In this document: one piece after another, positions 24,737 through 34,360 of the stretch
Layout: each line of letters starts with the position of its first letter
Position numbering within the stretch: position 1 is the stretch's first letter
DNA from: Euryarchaeota archaeon UBA24
Lineage (GTDB): Archaea > Halobacteriota > Halobacteria > Halobacteriales > Hikarchaeaceae
Length of the DNA: 64,000 nt
Assembly: GCA_002503845.1 (NCBI GenBank)
Contig: DASO01000014.1
Span: forward strand, 62,993 to 126,992
Reading direction: 5' to 3'
Position numbers and translations under genes: made by a program
The notes under the pieces: model-generated
What the model saw: the letters and a program-made list of their open reading frames with translations, nothing else
Database searches by the model: none
Told to the model about the DNA's origin: nothing

Positions 24737-26481
24737 AGTTTTTGTACGTGACGGATATCGATAGCAACTCCTCGAGAACTTTGTTGCATCTCAGGACCGC
24801 TCATAATCGCCCTTCCAACTGCGAAAGCCAAAGGACCTTGGACAAGGACCTCATCGCCAGATCTAATGGTTTCAGGGGCACTAACCACTCCGGGGGCGAG
24901 TACACTTCCTTGGGGGACAAAATTGTCGATGGTAACAGTTGGGATATTAAATTTTGAATTTTTTAATTTATTGGCACCATGCAAGGTTAGAGAAAAAAGT
25001 CCATATTCAGGTAACAAAGTAGCAATTTGATCGGTGTCAAATATCCTTCGGGCAAAATATTTTCCTTTGAGTGTGCAGTCGGTGAATAATAAATCTCCCA
25101 CGCCATTTCCAAATTGGTAGTCTGCGATTGCTTGGGCCTGATAGAGCATACGCTCACGGCGGGAATAATGAGATACGAGAGACAATGCATTATCTAAATT
25201 TTGCAGAGATTCTGGAGAAAGTGGATGATCTACTACAGTGTACTCAATCGGAATACGAGAATTTTTAGTGGCCAGTTCGACGATATCTCGGTATCCCCCA
25301 GAGGGGACGTGTGCGATTATATTTGGATAAGAATTTGACTCAATATATTGCGATAATAATTTCGAGATTCTATTAATCTCATCGGAACTCCAATTTCCCG
25401 TTACAACCGTGTCATAATGTTGTGCAGGATATGTTAACTCTAATTCTTGAGGTATGATTCCAAGGGGTGATGAGATAGACACTTTATGACCACGGAAGCG
25501 GATTGATTGATGGAAAAATCGATGGCTCTTTGACTTTGAATAGGGCTTTTTTGCAGAACATGGTACGAGTACTAAAGGATGTGTGAAGCGATTTTTATAC
25601 CGTGTGAGAATGCGCTCTTGGAAGCGGGTTATTTCAATGCGGTTTAGTGAGTCTTCGGTGGTGGCGATGAATCCTTCCGTGCGTGCGACAGGGGTTCTTT
25701 GTTCCAAGTAATGTGAGTTCGAATCCAGATAACGAAAAGCTGCAGTTAGCCACGTGTCATGGCGAACCTGGCCTTCAAGATAATCTCGTATGCGGTTTGA
25801 TCGAACATATTGTGTAATGAGAGAAAGCTCATTTTTCAGAGTGTTGATATTATGAGTGGCACAATCCTCATTTGTGAATTTATCTATAGAGACAGAGCAG
25901 GAGGGACAGTGGCAAGGTAGTTCGTCTAAATTTTCTAAGGAATAGTCGCCCGTAGGCAATAGATACGTTCCTTGTAGTCCAGATAACACTGCGCGTGTCG
26001 TGTCGAAAAGGTCTATGCCTAAGTAAACAAAAAATGATAGATTCTGAGGAGTAGCAATACCAGGTAAGTAGAGTGCAGAATCAGGGGGTATTGATATCTT
26101 TGTTTGGATGATATCGTTGCAAAATTTATTAGGGGGACCAAGGGGATGAGATGTGGTGGATAAGATATAAGCATCTGTGTGTAGATCGGAGGCTGTTTTT
26201 GGCGAGATGACGGCTGCGGTGGGAGAATCTATATCAGGGGGTTCAACAAAAAAAGCATCTTCGAGGACGGGTTCGGTTCCAGAGGGGAATCCTCGGTGAG
26301 GCAAAATAAGAAGTTTATCAATAGAAGGGGAAGATGGTATTTCTTTTTCAGTTGCCCATAAGCTTCCAGAATTGTGGAGAAAGTCATCGCAAATGGCAGG
26401 AGTGGGGAGAGGTGTTGGAAATCGTAATTTTCCCAGGCGGGCAGATCCATCCCGGTGTGTAACTTCAAAATATTTGGTCAT
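24733..26481 (-). CDS. arcS: archaeosine synthase alpha subunit
   Basis: Attaches lysine to preQ0 at position 15 of tRNA, the step before RaSEA cleavage to archaeosine. The N-terminal half is a TGT-like barrel that has lost the transglycosylase catalysis. It keeps a zinc-type CHCPSC cluster (C190, C192, C195). The ArcS-specific motif PCSAKKPYSKSKSH spans 307-320. A C-terminal PUA domain (about 505-582, ending RGVAIDIRHVQKL) binds tRNA. It is 582 residues. It lies 24 bases downstream of tgtA, so the two should be one transcript. Confidence 0.92.
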   Translation of the reverse strand: MTKYFEVTHRDGSARLGKLRFPTPLPTPAICDDFLHNSGSLWATEKEIPSSPSIDKLLILPHRGFPSGTEPVLEDAFFVEPPDIDSPTAAVISPKTASDLHTDAYILSTTSHPLGPPNKFCNDIIQTKISIPPDSALYLPGIATPQNLSFFVYLGIDLFDTTRAVLSGLQGTYLLPTGDYSLENLDELPCHCPSCSVSIDKFTNEDCATHNINTLKNELSLITQYVRSNRIRDYLEGQVRHDTWLTAAFRYLDSNSHYLEQRTPVARTEGFIATTEDSLNRIEITRFQERILTRYKNRFTHPLVLVPCSAKKPYSKSKSHRFFHQSIRFRGHKVSISSPLGIIPQELELTYPAQHYDTVVTGNWSSDEINRISKLLSQYIESNSYPNIIAHVPSGGYRDIVELATKNSRIPIEYTVVDHPLSPESLQNLDNALSLVSHYSRRERMLYQAQAIADYQFGNGVGDLLFTDCTLKGKYFARRIFDTDQIATLLPEYGLFSLTLHGANKLKNSKFNIPTVTIDNFVPQGSVLAPGVVSAPETIRSGDEVLVQGPLAFAVGRAIMSGPEMQQSSRGVAIDIRHVQKL

Positions 26482-26505
26482 TGTAAGAATTCTAGTTGTG
26501 CCATA

Positions 26506-27987
26506 TTAGGAGGATAGGTTGATAAATTTTACATCATCGGATAGAGTTTCTAAAATTGTTTGGGGCCAATTGTTATGTGCGAATGTGAAGGCTGTTTCGG
26601 GGTGGAGAGAAACTAGAGTTGAGATTCCAACTGCGGCTTGTTTGAGTGAAATTGAGTCAGTAGTAAATGGAATTTCTGCAGTGAGAGGATATGTGTGGGA
26701 TAGACTATAGGGGAAAGGACCAAAAGGTGGTTTTACGTATAAAATTTCACTATAATTGGAAGTAGAGAAAGGAGGAACAATATCTGTTGTTAATAGCACA
26801 TTTGTTCCAATATTGATTCGGGATAGGTGATTATGGTGTCTTACTATTTCGGGCCGAAGGGGACTCAAATCGGAAATGTGGAAAAATGTTCCTTTCACAG
26901 AGGGATCCTGTCTTTCGAGTTGTGCAGAATATTGAAATAGTGCTCGACATCCATCAAGCATGGCGGGGTGGGAAGCAGATCTGAGTTCGACTAGTTCGAG
27001 AAGATTTCCTTCTTTTATTGCAACTTTGATTCTCTTTAATTCTCCAAAACTAACGTAAAGGTTGTGCTCTGCCAACAAAGATTCACACTCTAATTTAGAT
27101 AAATTTTGGAGTTCGGATGGTGTATAGGCAGAACATACGGGGCAATAGCAAGGAAAATGATCTAAATCTACAAGTTGTTTTGTTCCTTGAGTGGTGAGAT
27201 ATGACCCCCGTCTAGCGTACAGGGCATAAGCAGCAGAGTCGAATAAATCGCAACCTGCAGCGACTGCTAGAGCAAACATCATTGGATGGCCAGCGCCAAA
27301 AAGATGAACAATAGCGTCGAATCCAAGACCACGTTTAGTAGCCATGATGATATCAACGACATCTTTAAACCTATATTGTGTAAGTAGGGGAACGGCGGCC
27401 CCGATGGGGAAAACGTCGAATCCGAGAGCATAGGCATGCTTAGCCGCTTGTTCTCGTAAATCAAGATGGGTAGAACCTTGGATGGGGGCGGATATGAGCA
27501 TATCACCATCGACTAATGATTTGGATAGTTCCAATCGTTCGAATGTGGTTTCTAAATCTAGCTGGGCGGTTTCAAGAGGGGCATCGGGGGGAGTGGGTAT
27601 ATCAAGAGGAGTTGCGATATCAGAACCTATAGCATTCTGGAAATGAATAATTTCAGAAGTGGTGACATCTACATTTCCGTATTCTGCTAGCTGGAAAGAC
27701 CCTGAATCAGTCATAATTGCACCGGGGAAATCTAAGAATTCATGGAGCCCTTTCTCAAGGGATTCGGCGTGGAGGTGATCATCTTGGTGGATGATGTAAG
27801 AGTTAGTTATGAGGATTTGGGCACCGAATTTCGAGGCTAGAGTTGATGGGGAAATGGTTTGTAATTTTGGATTTATCACGGGGAGAAGTGCAGGGGTTTC
27901 AACTACGACATTAGATCTAGGAACTGTAAAATGTCCAATTCTACCGTTTGCATCACAATCACGGAGATCAAAAAGGCCCTGAGTCAT
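26506..27987 (-). CDS. tgtA: tRNA-guanine(15) transglycosylase
   Basis: Exchanges guanine-15 of archaeal tRNA for preQ0, the first step to archaeosine. Catalytic Asp residues are D94 (MTDSGSFQ) and the nucleophile D250 (CDLFDSA). Zinc ligands are C280, C282, C285 (CYCPVC) and H308. The product is 493 residues. It lacks a separate PUA domain of the longer archaeal TGTs, as in haloarchaea; ArcS supplies one. It is followed by arcS. The region upstream (27988-28128) is shared with the divergent hyuA. Confidence 0.94.
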   Translation of the reverse strand: MTQGLFDLRDCDANGRIGHFTVPRSNVVVETPALLPVINPKLQTISPSTLASKFGAQILITNSYIIHQDDHLHAESLEKGLHEFLDFPGAIMTDSGSFQLAEYGNVDVTTSEIIHFQNAIGSDIATPLDIPTPPDAPLETAQLDLETTFERLELSKSLVDGDMLISAPIQGSTHLDLREQAAKHAYALGFDVFPIGAAVPLLTQYRFKDVVDIIMATKRGLGFDAIVHLFGAGHPMMFALAVAAGCDLFDSAAYALYARRGSYLTTQGTKQLVDLDHFPCYCPVCSAYTPSELQNLSKLECESLLAEHNLYVSFGELKRIKVAIKEGNLLELVELRSASHPAMLDGCRALFQYSAQLERQDPSVKGTFFHISDLSPLRPEIVRHHNHLSRINIGTNVLLTTDIVPPFSTSNYSEILYVKPPFGPFPYSLSHTYPLTAEIPFTTDSISLKQAAVGISTLVSLHPETAFTFAHNNWPQTILETLSDDVKFINLSS

Positions 27988-28128
27988 TGGAGTGCCATAA
28001 GGGTGTATGAAGCAAAAGTAGTTCGTAAAAAAAGTGACAAATGAGAAGTTGACATGGTGGGGGAATTAAAGCCAAAAAATATAATAAGGTGGTGGGCAAA
28101 AAAGGAACAAGTGAGATAAAAGGTATAA

Positions 28129-30075
28129 ATGAAGAAAGATTTGATTACGGTGAATATTGATGTGGGGGGAACTTTTACAGATGGATTTTTCGCGTGGGGG
28201 AATAGATTAGTCTCTGCGAAAGTCCCAACTACAGGGCACGATTTGACGGTTGGTTTTATGGAATGTATTGAAAGTGGGGCTGAAAAAATGGAAATGGGCC
28301 TATCTGAATTTTTATCGAAGGCTAGTATGGTTAGATTCTCTACTACAATGGGGACTAATGCCATTATAGAAAAAAAGGGGATGCAAATTGGGTTACTAGT
28401 CACTTCTGGGCAAGAGGGAGAGCTTTATTCTGTAGAAGGTGAATTCAAAGTCAGCGATTATTTTGTCAATCCAGAATTGATAGAAGGTGTAGAGGAAGAA
28501 ATTGACATAGAAGGAAAGGTAATCATAAAACCAAAAGTAGAACAAACGCTAAAAGCCGTAAAAAAATTGCAAGAATCCGGGGCTCGAATGATAGTGATTT
28601 CATTGAAGAATAGTTATTGGAACGATGCCAATGAAAGAGAGGTTAAAAGATTAATTCAAGAAGAATACCCTCGCCACTATTTAGGATCAGTTCCTACATT
28701 AGCTTCGTTTGAAGTTTCATCTCGTCCTGATGATTACCGTAGATTGAATACAGTCGTGGGAAACGCATATATTCATCGTCCGATGAAAGTTTCATTATAC
28801 AGAGCAGAAGACAAAATAAGGTCTCACATATATAATAAACCTCTATTTATTGGCCACTCTAGTGGGGGGGTTGCGGCAGTAGCTAAGACGAGAGCGATAG
28901 ATACTCTGAATTCAGGACCAGTTGCGGGAGTTTTTGGGGTTAAAGCTCTCTCGGATGAATATCAGGTAGACATTATTGGAGCAGATATGGGAGGTACTAG
29001 TTTGGATCTGAGTGTTGTAAGAAAAGGAGAACTTCCATTAGAATTAAGTCATGAAATAGAAGGATTACCAACACATATTCCCGCAATAGCAGTTCAAACA
29101 ATAGGGGCGGGGGGAGGTTCAATAGCAAAGGTGGTACAGGGAGAACTCCAAATAGGTCCGGAATCCGTGGGTGCAAATCCCGGTCCAGCTTGTTTTGGGA
29201 AGGGTGGAAAAATGGCAACAGTGACTGATGCTGATGTAGTTTTAGGCAGAATAAGTTCAGATTTTTTCCTAGGGGGAAGATTGGAATTATCAGTGGATAA
29301 AGCCCGGAAAGCTATGGAAGAGCACGTGGTTGGGGAGAGGAAAAATAAAATCGAAGAAGCAGCAAATGAAATAATAGAAGGTGTTGAACAAAAAGTAAAG
29401 GACTCGATCGTAAAAGTAGGTTCAGGGATTGACACTGTTGTGGCTTATGGGGGTGCTGGGCCCATGCACATGACAGGGTTAGTTAAAGAAAAGGGCATAA
29501 AAAGGATAATAATTACACCGCATTCGGCTATTTTTTCTGCGTTTGGGGAATCAATGATGGGCATTCTCCATACATACACGAGACCACTGTTGCAAAAATC
29601 CAATGTAGAAGAATTAATTAATCAGATGAAAATGGATGCAGAGAAAGATATGAAATCTGAGGGATTTTCTTCAGATGAGATCAAATTCGATGTAGATGCC
29701 ATAAGTTATGATCCGAGTGAGAGAGTAGATGGATTTGTGCCTATAGAAAAAAAGAGAAAGAAAGATGAGCTTGTTACATTAAGGCTTCATGCTAGAGGCG
29801 AGGCTCCAGTATCTGTTTTTACGAGGGGAAAATGTGGAGAAGAAAATCCAGAAATTGCCAAAATAGGAGAACGAGAAGTGATATGGGGAGATGAGAAAAT
29901 ATCTACTCCAGTGTTTATATTTGAAAAATTGCAGAAGGGAGCAATTGTAGAAGGACCAGCGATCATTGAGTCAATAGACACTACAATACCAATTGTGGAG
30001 GGTACTTTTTTTCGGGTGGATGTCATAGGAAACGGGATCATAGGATCCAAACGATCAGATATCGTGGTTTCATAA
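28129..30075 (+). CDS. hydantoinase/oxoprolinase family protein (HyuA-like)
   Basis: ATP-dependent hydantoinase/5-oxoprolinase A-type protein of 648 residues. The actin-like nucleotide fold shows NIDVGGTFTDG (9-19), FSTTMGTNAIIE, GADMGGTSLDLS and VAYGGAGPMHM. Relatives hydrolyse hydantoins or 5-oxoproline, or form the beta subunit of acetone and acetophenone carboxylases. The partner HyuB, normally adjacent, is not in the window; both neighbours face the other way. So either hyuB is elsewhere or this HyuA acts alone. A TATA-like AAAAATATAATAAGG lies about 45 bases upstream. Confidence 0.87.
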   Translation: MKKDLITVNIDVGGTFTDGFFAWGNRLVSAKVPTTGHDLTVGFMECIESGAEKMEMGLSEFLSKASMVRFSTTMGTNAIIEKKGMQIGLLVTSGQEGELYSVEGEFKVSDYFVNPELIEGVEEEIDIEGKVIIKPKVEQTLKAVKKLQESGARMIVISLKNSYWNDANEREVKRLIQEEYPRHYLGSVPTLASFEVSSRPDDYRRLNTVVGNAYIHRPMKVSLYRAEDKIRSHIYNKPLFIGHSSGGVAAVAKTRAIDTLNSGPVAGVFGVKALSDEYQVDIIGADMGGTSLDLSVVRKGELPLELSHEIEGLPTHIPAIAVQTIGAGGGSIAKVVQGELQIGPESVGANPGPACFGKGGKMATVTDADVVLGRISSDFFLGGRLELSVDKARKAMEEHVVGERKNKIEEAANEIIEGVEQKVKDSIVKVGSGIDTVVAYGGAGPMHMTGLVKEKGIKRIIITPHSAIFSAFGESMMGILHTYTRPLLQKSNVEELINQMKMDAEKDMKSEGFSSDEIKFDVDAISYDPSERVDGFVPIEKKRKKDELVTLRLHARGEAPVSVFTRGKCGEENPEIAKIGEREVIWGDEKISTPVFIFEKLQKGAIVEGPAIIESIDTTIPIVEGTFFRVDVIGNGIIGSKRSDIVVS

Positions 30076-30096
30076 ATCCAAGGTGAAGAAGTGGGA

Positions 30097-30993
30097 TTAA
30101 AGAGATCCCATTAAGTTGTGGATAGTCTCGGGCGGGGTTTGAATAGGAATGGTCCATTCACTAGATAGGAGTGTATTGCAAGGGATAGAATCAAGGAATG
30201 TGTTGACTGAATCAATTTCGGGGGAAAAGGTAGAAGAGGGAATTCCAAGGGCGAAATGAATACCAGAATCTTGTGCAGATTCTATAGATTTTTCTGGAGA
30301 AGGTGTCGATCCAGTTACCAAATCGAACCCCAAATCTGCTGCACCTTTAATTTGAGTAGGAGAAGTTTCTCGAGTGATTAATGCTCCGAAAGCTTCGTAA
30401 TGGGCTATGATGTTGGGCAGAGGAGAGAGTGTTTGTACATAAAGAGGGTCGGATAGGGACAATCCGTTGGGATCGAGGAGTGCAATTCCATCTGCCCCAG
30501 ATTCTAGATAAGAGTTAGCAAGTTGAGAAAGAGCCTCCTCAACAGAAAAAAGAACTTCTTCCCTGATTGAATCATCATTTTTACTAGAAGGAGATAGGAG
30601 AGAATTTGATATAATTTCTGGACTGGATATCCCACCTATAATAGCGCAGTCGAGAGATTCTTTTAGGCGGGATGTTACAGACAAAACTTGGGGAATTCTT
30701 CCACCGGTTAAGATGGAATCCACATCCATATTGAGGGCATCTTCCATGGTGTGAATATGTCCATCCTCGTGAGGATGCAGATAGCCCATCGCCGTAGTTT
30801 CTAGTGTTGTATCGAAAGAAACACAAAGTGCAGGTAGATCGAACAGATCTACAGCATTATGCAAAGATTCATAAAGGTTGTTTTCATTGGATTCCATTTC
30901 AGCTACATCAAAAGAAGAAAGTTTTGCTGCGAGCTCATAAAGCCAGATTAAAGGGGAAGGATTGGGTCCGAAAAGTGATAGAAATGAATCCAT
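30097..30993 (-). CDS. uroporphyrinogen decarboxylase-like (HemE/MtaA fold) protein
   Basis: A 298-residue probable TIM-barrel protein. Segments such as NLYESLHNAVDLFDLPALC, NSYLESGADGIALLDPNG and IKGAADLGFDLVTGS fit the UroD/MtaA superfamily (heme decarboxylases and corrinoid methyltransferases). The zinc His/Cys triad of methyltransferases is not evident, and the N-terminal Arg motif of true HemE is also missing, so neither activity is assured. It begins eight bases after the OFA transporter stop, so the two are likely one operon, hinting at use of an imported small organic acid. Assignment is tentative. Confidence 0.5.
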   Translation of the reverse strand: MDSFLSLFGPNPSPLIWLYELAAKLSSFDVAEMESNENNLYESLHNAVDLFDLPALCVSFDTTLETTAMGYLHPHEDGHIHTMEDALNMDVDSILTGGRIPQVLSVTSRLKESLDCAIIGGISSPEIISNSLLSPSSKNDDSIREEVLFSVEEALSQLANSYLESGADGIALLDPNGLSLSDPLYVQTLSPLPNIIAHYEAFGALITRETSPTQIKGAADLGFDLVTGSTPSPEKSIESAQDSGIHFALGIPSSTFSPEIDSVNTFLDSIPCNTLLSSEWTIPIQTPPETIHNLMGSL

Positions 30994-31001
30994 TAGATGT
31001 G

Positions 31002-32291
31002 TTAATTAGGGGAAGCGGCAGGGGGTCGGAGTAGCAATGCTGATCCACCAGCACATAAAGCCAATCCTGCACCGATTAGGAAGGTCGCAGTCCAGCCAGC
31101 AGATACGACAAGCCATCCAGCAACAGCCCCACCGAATATACCTCCCCATACTTTTCCAGAGTAGAGAAGAGCATAGTTTGCAGATGAATTTTTTGAACCA
31201 TAATAATCTGCGACAACACTAGGGAATAAGGTGTATTGAGGGCTCCAGAAAAACGTTGCTATGAATACAGAGAAGATGAAACCTATACTGAGACCCATAT
31301 AACCGAAGAAGAGAGTCCCAAGAAGGCCTAAACCACAAAGGGCGAATGAAATTGCCATCGCACGTTCACGGCTAAATCCAAGTGAAATTCCAGGAATACG
31401 GTCATCTGAGATATATCCCACAACCAACCGTCCAACCCCACCTGCGATGGGGAGTATAGTTGCAGATGCAGTCACCGCCGCAAAGGTCAAGCCTAGATTT
31501 TCAGCTAGTAGAACTACTTTTGCTGTCAAGGTTAGACCGGCACCACTTACTGCGACAAACATTAAATACATTAACCAAAACTGCCAAGTTTTGATCATTT
31601 GACCTGACGTGAATTCGTTGGATTGGGATGGTGATTGAGTGGATTTTTTCTCAGAAACCGATTTGGTGATATTGGTTTTAAGCCAGTTTTCAGGGGGGTC
31701 TCGAAGGATAATTGCCCCCACAATAACTCCGATTAGTATCAATAGACCCATGTTTTGGAGGACATCGGGATAGCCAGCTGCAGTTGCATTTACTCTAACG
31801 TAGGGTATAAAAAGAGCACTCCCACCGGCAAAAGCCATTGTTCCTATTCCTGTTGTAAGCCCTCTTCGGTCTGGGAACCATTTTAGAGCCGTGTTAACAG
31901 CCACGGTGTAGATGATACCCACACCAATTGCCCCTATAGAATATAGAACGTATATTTGCCACACTTCGGTTGCCTGAGAAATTCCAATGTAACCCCCACC
32001 AGCTAGAATTCCTGCGAGAAGAGTTAATTTCTGAGGACCATACCTATCCCTCCACCAACCGACGGGGAATTGAGATCCTGCTTGGAATATAACAAAGAGT
32101 GTGAATACCACGCCTAAAACACTTAACGGAACGCCTAGACTATCTGCCATGGGGCCTTCGATAGAAGACCATACGTACTGATAGGGACTGACTAAACCCA
32201 TCATTAATGCTGCGGCTATAATTTGCCACCATCTAGAAAAACCCAATATCTCGCGGGAAAGCGCCGGATAATCGGGAGATGAACTATTCAT
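31002..32291 (-). CDS. MFS transporter, OFA (oxalate/formate antiporter-like) family
   Basis: A 429-residue permease with twelve predicted membrane helices and a polar central loop (about 210-235, rich in Ser and Lys). GWWRDRYGPQKLTLLAG (77-93) is the MFS loop 2-3 signature. The overall pattern (SPYQYVWSSIEGPMADSLG, WFPDRRGLTTGIG) is that of OFA-family carboxylate transporters. The substrate is unknown; oxalate, formate or other small carboxylates are family examples. It is followed by the UroD-like gene in the same transcript and preceded by trmY (56-base gap). Confidence 0.88.
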   Translation of the reverse strand: MNSSSPDYPALSREILGFSRWWQIIAAALMMGLVSPYQYVWSSIEGPMADSLGVPLSVLGVVFTLFVIFQAGSQFPVGWWRDRYGPQKLTLLAGILAGGGYIGISQATEVWQIYVLYSIGAIGVGIIYTVAVNTALKWFPDRRGLTTGIGTMAFAGGSALFIPYVRVNATAAGYPDVLQNMGLLILIGVIVGAIILRDPPENWLKTNITKSVSEKKSTQSPSQSNEFTSGQMIKTWQFWLMYLMFVAVSGAGLTLTAKVVLLAENLGLTFAAVTASATILPIAGGVGRLVVGYISDDRIPGISLGFSRERAMAISFALCGLGLLGTLFFGYMGLSIGFIFSVFIATFFWSPQYTLFPSVVADYYGSKNSSANYALLYSGKVWGGIFGGAVAGWLVVSAGWTATFLIGAGLALCAGGSALLLRPPAASPN

Positions 32292-32347
32292 GGTAGAGAG
32301 AAGTTGTCTGTAGGCATTATAGTTACGAGTGTGAAAATTAGATGGAA

Positions 32348-32935
32348 TTAGATGTTTTGAACATCTAGTAAGTTGTGTGCAATGATGATCGATTGATCGG
32401 CGTGTAAAGAGACGGGTCCGAGATTAATGGTTGTTTGAATGTATGCATTCAATATGTCAAGTTCAGAAGGGGAGAAATTTTGATGATCTGAAAGAATGAA
32501 TATGGGTTCGGGAGGGAACACGAATGTTTGAGAGGAAAGACCACGCTCATCTAGGTGGATGAAAGTTCCACTTGGATCAACAGAATTTAACAATGACTTA
32601 AGGTCCCGTTTCGAAATGTAGATTCCAGGGGTACTCTCTAGTTCAATTTGGCCAACGATTTCTGGTATTTTTTCTAACGCTTTTTTTATCAAAGCTGCAA
32701 TACACCTCTCATCGGGATGTAAATAACGTGTTTCGGAGCTTTCAATTCGAATAGAAATTTTGTTTTGTAATAAAAGATAAACTCGGACATTGTTCCGTAG
32801 TGCATGTGAAGTCAGAAGAGATGCCCCGACACACCTACAAAGTATATCCATTCTCCCTCCACTTCCGGGGAGGTCATTGAGAGAAAAATCAGGTGTTATT
32901 GTTGCGGTGTGACTTATCACTATGAATTGCCGCAT
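32348..32935 (-). CDS. trmY: tRNA (pseudouridine(54)-N1)-methyltransferase
   Basis: SPOUT-class methyltransferase that makes m1-pseudouridine at tRNA position 54, replacing the T of the T-loop. The start ATG 32935 gives MRQFIVISHTATITPDFSLNDLPG, the conserved TrmY opening, and 195 residues. The frame upstream to 32986 is not conserved. DILCRCVGASLLTSHALR and FILSDHQNFSPSE belong to the knotted SAM site. It is divergent from pus10 across 120 bases. Pus10 makes the pseudouridine that TrmY methylates, so the neighbours catalyse consecutive steps. Confidence 0.93.
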   Translation of the reverse strand: MRQFIVISHTATITPDFSLNDLPGSGGRMDILCRCVGASLLTSHALRNNVRVYLLLQNKISIRIESSETRYLHPDERCIAALIKKALEKIPEIVGQIELESTPGIYISKRDLKSLLNSVDPSGTFIHLDERGLSSQTFVFPPEPIFILSDHQNFSPSELDILNAYIQTTINLGPVSLHADQSIIIAHNLLDVQNI

Positions 32936-33055
32936 AGACCCATTTTTATTACAAGGGGTAAATCTCCATCGGTATATAGTGACCATTGTTAGGCAAAAAT
33001 AGTTGGGACGAATGCAGAATTACTTAAGTTTTATCAATAATAGTAGTACATAGAG

Positions 33056-34360
33056 ATGGATCTGTTTGAACAAGTGGAAGAGATAATGGGTCAGGGAGAG
33101 ATTTGTGATTCTTGCTTAGGTCAGATATTTGCAAATAGAGGACATGGTTTGACTAATAGAGAGAGAGGGAGGGCTTGGAAAACCGTATTGGCCATGGAAA
33201 ATGAGAAAATTGTGGAAAGGGAAGTGGATTGTTGGGTGTGTTTGGGGGAAAGTTATCGATTTAGAGAATGGGCGGATTTGGCCGTGGCAGAAGTTAGAGA
33301 AATTGAATTTGAAACGTATAAAATTGGCACTAAGATGTCTCCGTTACTTGACGAGAATGCTAAATTATTAAGGGAGCTCGTGGGAATATCAGTAGATTCA
33401 GGTGAGTTTCTCAAAACAGAAATGAATCGAGAGGTTGGGAAAATTATAGGAGATAGGACGGGGAAATCTTTTCAAGAGGATAGTCCAGATATAGTGATAC
33501 TGTTGGATGTTTCGACTAGATCTGTCGAGATTCAGGTGAGTCCAATATGCATATATGGGAGGTATAAGAAATTGATCAGAGGGATTCCGCAAACTAAATG
33601 GCCATGTGGCGAATGCAAGGGGAAAGGAACAAATTCAGAGGGTGTATGTGAGCGGTGCGGTGGTTCTGGAAAGCAATACGAAGAGAGTGTGCAAGAGTTG
33701 ATAGATTCGGTGGCAATTGGGGCTACAGAAGGGGAGAGTTCTACATTCCATGGTGCAGGGAGAGAAGATATTGATGCGAAAATGGTGGGTACAGGGAGAC
33801 CATTTGTAGTAGAAATTAAAACCCCTAAAAAAAGGTCTGTAGATCTTCAAATATTAGAAGAAAGTATGAACGAAGCTGCAACTGGGAAAGTAGAAGTGGA
33901 ACTAGAAGGTATCGTGAGTAGAAAAATGGTGGCACATATAAAAGAGTTGCCTGCGTCAAAAACATACGAAGTTGGAGTTAAATTTGAAGATGTTGTAGAA
34001 AAAAAATTATTAAAAAAAGCGCTCGAGGTGTTAGAAGGGGTTGAAATTGAACAAGAGACCCCTACGAGAGTTATCCATAGGAGGGCAGATAAAACTAGAG
34101 TGAGAAAAGTGTATTCTGCGAAGGGAGAGCTGATAAGTCCTACGGGAGCGAATTTAGAAATCCACGGGGAAAAGGGACTTTACATAAAAGAACTAGTTAG
34201 CGGAGACAATGGTAGAACAAAGCCTAACTTGGCGGAGTTAGTAGGAGTAGAAGCCGTGGTAGAAACATTAGATGTGATTTCAGTAGTTGCGGAGGGTGGT
34301 AGTTTCCGTGTTCCAGAGTATATGCTTAGGCAAAAAGAAAGTAAGGATATGGAGAAATAA
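33056..34360 (+). CDS. pus10: tRNA pseudouridine(54/55) synthase Pus10
   Basis: Forms pseudouridine at tRNA positions 54 and 55. N-terminal zinc cysteines are C17/C20 and C59/C62. A THUMP-like domain follows. A second Cys set, CGEC and CERCGGSG (184-204), is the DnaJ-like insert common in archaeal Pus10. The catalytic loop GREDIDAKMVGTGRPF (236-250) contains the nucleophilic Asp, most likely D238. The product is 434 residues. The TAA stop shares a base with the rnhB start (TAATG), so translation is coupled. Confidence 0.93.
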   Translation: MDLFEQVEEIMGQGEICDSCLGQIFANRGHGLTNRERGRAWKTVLAMENEKIVEREVDCWVCLGESYRFREWADLAVAEVREIEFETYKIGTKMSPLLDENAKLLRELVGISVDSGEFLKTEMNREVGKIIGDRTGKSFQEDSPDIVILLDVSTRSVEIQVSPICIYGRYKKLIRGIPQTKWPCGECKGKGTNSEGVCERCGGSGKQYEESVQELIDSVAIGATEGESSTFHGAGREDIDAKMVGTGRPFVVEIKTPKKRSVDLQILEESMNEAATGKVEVELEGIVSRKMVAHIKELPASKTYEVGVKFEDVVEKKLLKKALEVLEGVEIEQETPTRVIHRRADKTRVRKVYSAKGELISPTGANLEIHGEKGLYIKELVSGDNGRTKPNLAELVGVEAVVETLDVISVVAEGGSFRVPEYMLRQKESKDMEK

